Source of the DNA: an uncultured Pelagibacteraceae bacterium
GTDB lineage: Bacteria > Pseudomonadota > Alphaproteobacteria > Pelagibacterales > Pelagibacteraceae
DNA length: 39,209 bases
Reading direction: 5' to 3'
Assembly (NCBI GenBank): GCA_902575835.1
Contig: CACGSX010000008.1
Coordinates: forward strand, 1-39,209
Position 1 is the stretch's first letter; each line of letters starts with the position of its first letter. Both the position numbers and the translations under genes were made by a program. The notes below the pieces were generated by a model. That model was not told the DNA's origin. It worked only from the letters and a program-made list of their open reading frames with translations, and searched no databases. Of the stretch, positions 35,454 to 39,209 are shown piece by piece.

Positions 35454-35488
35454 AAAAAAAAACCCCCGAAACTTTCGTTCCAGGGGTT
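35454..35488 (-). terminator. Strong rho-independent terminator of groEL
   Basis: Read on the minus strand, a 12-base stem (AACCCCTGGAAC, 35488-35477, with GTTTCGGGGGTT, 35472-35461) has a GAAA tetraloop and is followed by nine T. Two of the pairs are G-T wobbles. It lies 50 bases after the groEL stop and also blocks the acyltransferase transcript. Confidence 0.95.
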
Positions 35489-35537
35489 CTAATTATGTTT
35501 AGTGTATGTTTTAGAGTGTTCTCTAAAAGGAAACGTA

Positions 35538-37205
<1,668 letters not shown>

Positions 37206-37212
37206 TTATTAT

Positions 37213-37506
37213 TTATTTACCTGTTGCAATACCCATAATGTCAGACTCTTTCATTATGCTGTACTCTTTACCATCAATTTTAACTTCTGTTCCTGACCAC
37301 TTACCAAATAAAACTTTATCTCCTACTTTAACGTCCATAGGTATTAGTTTTCCATCTTCAGTTTTTGCGCCTCCGCCAACAGCAACAACTTTACCCTCTT
37401 GAGGTTTTTCTTGAGCTGTATCTGGAATAATTATGCCACCAGCAGTTTTCTCGCTGCTATCTAAAACTTCTATTAAAACACGGTCATGTAACGGTTTAAA
37501 CTTCAT
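37213..37506 (-). CDS. groS: Co-chaperonin GroES
   Basis: The 97-residue protein has the full GroES layout: [36 protein letters not shown], where the mobile loop (about residues 17-34) binds GroEL, then [24 protein letters not shown]. It caps the GroEL chamber as a heptamer. AAAGGAG precedes the ATG, and a heat-shock-type promoter lies about 30-55 bases further upstream. It is the first gene of the groSL operon. Confidence 0.98.
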   Translation of the reverse strand: MKFKPLHDRVLIEVLDSSEKTAGGIIIPDTAQEKPQEGKVVAVGGGAKTEDGKLIPMDVKVGDKVLFGKWSGTEVKIDGKEYSIMKESDIMGIATGK

Positions 37507-37532
37507 ACGAATTCTCCTTTAAATTAGCAGTC

Positions 37533-37561
37533 ATATAGAGACATATTTAATAATTTTCAAG
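37533..37561 (-). promoter_or_regulatory. Candidate heat-shock (RpoH-type) promoter of groSL
   Basis: On the minus strand a -35 CTTGAA (37561-37556) and -10 CTATAT (37538-37533) are separated by 17 bases, giving a leader of about 20 bases. The -35 lies in a perfect 14-base palindrome (TTCAAGATCTTGAA, 37556-37569). GATCTTGAAA is shared with the hsp20 promoter. No CIRCE element is visible. Confidence 0.6.
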
Positions 37562-37628
37562 ATCTTGAATAAAAATTATGGTCTAAAAAACTCAAGAATT
37601 TAGCTAATTTTTAAGCTATACCTCAAGT

Positions 37629-38444
37629 ATGCCCCAAAACTTAGACAAAGATGGATTAAGATCAAAGATAAACAGTTACGAATTATTTTTTATCGATATA
37701 TGGGGAGTGATCCATAATGGTTTAAAAATTTTTGAGGACTCTATTGAAGTTTTAGAAAATTTGAAAAAAAACAACAAAGAGTTCGTTTTGCTTACTAACG
37801 CGCCAAGACCAAATTCTACAGTTAATGAATTTTTAAAAAAAATGGGGCTCAAAAATTTTCATGAACATGTATACACTTCTGGAGAAGCTTCATTAAAATA
37901 TCTAATGGAAAATTTTCTAAATTCAAAATTTTATCACATTGGACCACCAAGAGATTTTGACTTATTTAAAAGATTTGAACAAAATAAAGTTAGCAATATT
38001 AATCAAGCGGATTATTTTATTTGTACAGGGTTATTTGAAGATTATGAGACAAAACTTGAATATTATGAAGATTTACTTGAGAAATTTTCAAATAAAAAAT
38101 TTGTGTGTACAAATCCAGACCTAATTGTTGATAAAGGTGATGTTAGAGAGTTTTGTGCTGGATCAGTTGCAAAAATATTTGAGAAAATTGGTGGAAAAGT
38201 AATTTACTTTGGAAAACCTTATCCTCCAGTTTACAATTTATCTGCTAACATAAATGGTAAAAATGTTTTATGTATCGGAGATAATATGAACACAGATATA
38301 AAAGGAGCTAATATTCAAAATTTTGATAATTTGTTAATAACGAACGGTATACATAAAAAAGAATTAAGTAGTATTAATATTGATAAATTAGAAAAAAAAT
38401 ATGGAGTGAACGTGAATTACACTCAAACAAAATTGAAATGGTGA
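37629..38444 (+). CDS. HAD superfamily (IIA type) hydrolase, TIGR01459-like
   Basis: The 271-residue protein has HAD motif I as FIDIWGVIHNG (nucleophile Asp near residue 18), motif II LLTNAPRP, a type IIA cap in the middle, the KP block FGKPYPP and motif IV CIGDNMNTDIKGA. This combination is typical of HAD-IIA proteins of the TIGR01459 group. It probably dephosphorylates a small metabolite; the substrate is unknown. The last 7 bases overlap the ribF start (shared ATGGTGA), so ribF follows in the same transcript. Confidence 0.88.
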   Translation: MPQNLDKDGLRSKINSYELFFIDIWGVIHNGLKIFEDSIEVLENLKKNNKEFVLLTNAPRPNSTVNEFLKKMGLKNFHEHVYTSGEASLKYLMENFLNSKFYHIGPPRDFDLFKRFEQNKVSNINQADYFICTGLFEDYETKLEYYEDLLEKFSNKKFVCTNPDLIVDKGDVREFCAGSVAKIFEKIGGKVIYFGKPYPPVYNLSANINGKNVLCIGDNMNTDIKGANIQNFDNLLITNGIHKKELSSINIDKLEKKYGVNVNYTQTKLKW

Positions 38445-38770
38445 ACAAAATTAAAATCTATAAAAATTTCAAGATTTTAAGAAAGCATCAAAATGCCATG
38501 ATATTAATTGGTAATTTTGACGGCTTACACTTAGGCCATCAAAGATTATTCAAAGAAGCAAAAAAATATAAAAAAAAATATAATTCAAAAATTGGAGTAG
38601 TGACTTTTGATCCAATACCAAAAATGTATTTTGATAAAAGTATTACGAATTATCGACTATCAAATCTTAATCAAAAAAGCAGAAAACTTAAACAAACTAG
38701 GTCATCATATATTATTAATAGGACACAAAAACCATCCAGAAGTCATAGGAACTATGGGTCAATTGCCTAA
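38438..38770 (+). pseudogene. ribF: Bifunctional riboflavin kinase/FAD synthetase, 5' part only, broken by a junction
   Basis: The frame starts at ATG 38438, overlapping the HAD gene, and its first 83 or so codons match the FAD-synthetase domain of RibF: MILIGNFDGLHLGHQRLFKE, with GNFDGLHLGHQ binding the nucleotide, then GVVTFDPIPKMYF and NYRLSNLNQKSRKL. Near 38673-38690 the DNA switches to ispH in another frame. The remaining codons (KQTRSSYIINRTQ onward) are read out of frame and mean nothing. The flavokinase domain and most of the synthetase are missing. Residues 5-40 are coded by the 108 bases duplicated at 20624. Whether this is genomic or an assembly error is open. Confidence 0.8.
38451..38558 (+). 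repeat. 108-base perfect direct repeat (copy 2, in the native ribF position)
   Basis: Identical to 20624-20731 over 108 bases with no mismatch. It is preceded here by the normal ribF start and followed by further ribF-like codons, so this is the parent copy. The copies are 17.8 kb apart in the same orientation and diverge exactly at both ends. Confidence 0.95.
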
Positions 38771-39209
38771 AGGTGCAATAGATTTGATTGAAAATATTGA
38801 GGATGCAAATAAGTACGAAAACATCTCAAATAAACAGCTATCTTTCATAACTCAAACAACACTCTCTGTAGATGATACCAAAGATATAATTGCAGCTCTA
38901 AAATCTAAATTCCCAGATATTAAAGAGCCTAAAAAAGATGACATATGTTATGCAACAACAAATAGACAATCAGCAGTTAAAGTAATAGCGGATAAATGTG
39001 ATATGTTTTTTGTAATAGGAAGTAGAAATTCATCTAACTCTGTAAGATTAGTTGAAGTTGCTAAAAACTCTGGTTGTAATTCTGCTGAGCTAATACACTC
39101 AGAAAGCCCAGTGCCTATAGATAAGATAAAAGAATGTAACACAATTGGAATTTCATCAGGTGCTTCAGCGCCAGAAATACTTGTTGAAAAGTTTATTGCA
39201 GAGTTAAAA
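38679..39209 (+). CDS. ispH: 4-hydroxy-3-methylbut-2-enyl diphosphate reductase, internal fragment running off the window
   Basis: From about 38679, in a frame different from ribF, the codons give IspH: LGHHILLIGHKNHPEVIGTMGQ, SFITQTTLSVDDT, KKDDICYATTNRQ (whose Cys is a 4Fe-4S ligand), VIGSRNSSNSVRLVEVA and SSGASAPEILVEKF. The enzyme is the last step of the MEP isoprenoid pathway. The N-terminal third of the protein, including the first Fe-S cysteines, is absent because the ribF piece abuts it, and the 3' end lies beyond the window. No start codon makes this a working gene as it stands. The family call is very secure. Confidence 0.9.

Noticed and set aside
37507..37628. CIRCE element before groES
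   Set aside because: No TTAGCACTC/GAGTGCTAA pair is present; the dyad there is TTCAAGATCTTGAA over a sigma-32-like -35.
38948..39142. Minus-strand ORF opposite ispH
   Set aside because: It is antisense to highly conserved IspH codons (CYATTNRQ, GSRNSSNS) and has no support of its own.

Overview
The window is about 39 kb of very AT-rich DNA with tightly packed genes, many start/stop overlaps of 1-17 bases and gaps mostly under 100 bases. Lysine, asparagine and isoleucine dominate the proteins and polyA/polyT runs are frequent. Together with an isocitrate lyase that has its own regulator, a BMP-type nucleoside ABC transporter, TldD/TldE, and a GroES-GroEL pair whose GroEL has a GGM tail, this points to a streamlined marine alphaproteobacterium, most likely of the SAR11 (Pelagibacterales) clade. 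That placement is inferred from composition and gene content. No rRNA, tRNA, CRISPR array, insertion sequence or phage gene was seen.

Layout. 1-1093: the 3' part of a thermonuclease-family gene and a lysozyme-like lipoprotein. 1083-6496 (minus): an operon-like run msrA, 3-mercaptopyruvate sulfurtransferase, RND adaptor and RND pump; the adaptor has an apparent -1 frameshift at an A_AAA_AAG site. 6531-9187: a DMT permease, an AlkA-like glycosylase, two tandem DUF1330 proteins and a purine-type phosphoribosyltransferase ending in a clear terminator. 9235-13875 (minus): a four-gene BMP/nucleoside ABC importer. 14014-18459: a small lipoprotein, Hsp20 behind a heat-shock-type promoter and a ROSE-like leader, oligopeptidase B, a membrane J-protein and a GT9 glycosyltransferase. 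18533-20598: a dihydrodipicolinate-synthase-like aldolase coupled to a cyclopropane-fatty-acid-synthase-family methyltransferase. 20599-21773: a disturbed region with a 108-base copy of the 5' end of ribF joined to a coiled-coil gene that has lost its start. 21770-25304: a TPR protein and an XRE/DUF2083 regulator divergent from a 53-codon ORF and aceA, with TTTGTAAA repeats between. 25301-31428: DjlA-like J-protein, small membrane proteins, a DCC-family protein, tldD-tldE, a DUF6134-like protein and a YczE-like protein. 31437-37506: typA, an OafA-type acyltransferase, and groES-groEL with a terminator and a heat-shock-type promoter. 37629-39209: a HAD phosphatase, a ribF 5' end, and an abrupt out-of-frame junction into ispH, which runs off the window.

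Themes. Three modules stand out. First, a proteostasis set: GroES/EL, Hsp20, two J-proteins and peptidases. The groES and hsp20 promoters share the decamer GATCTTGAAA, and hsp20 has a possible RNA thermometer. Second, a glyoxylate-shunt switch: a possible Fe-S acyl-CoA-type regulator, octamer operators and aceA. Third, nucleobase/nucleoside capture: the BMP importer facing a phosphoribosyltransferase.

The main structural puzzle is the perfect 108-base direct repeat of ribF at 20624-20731 and 38451-38558, with a ribF/ispH chimera beside the second copy. This is either a real rearrangement or an assembly chimera, and should be settled before any biology is built on those two places.
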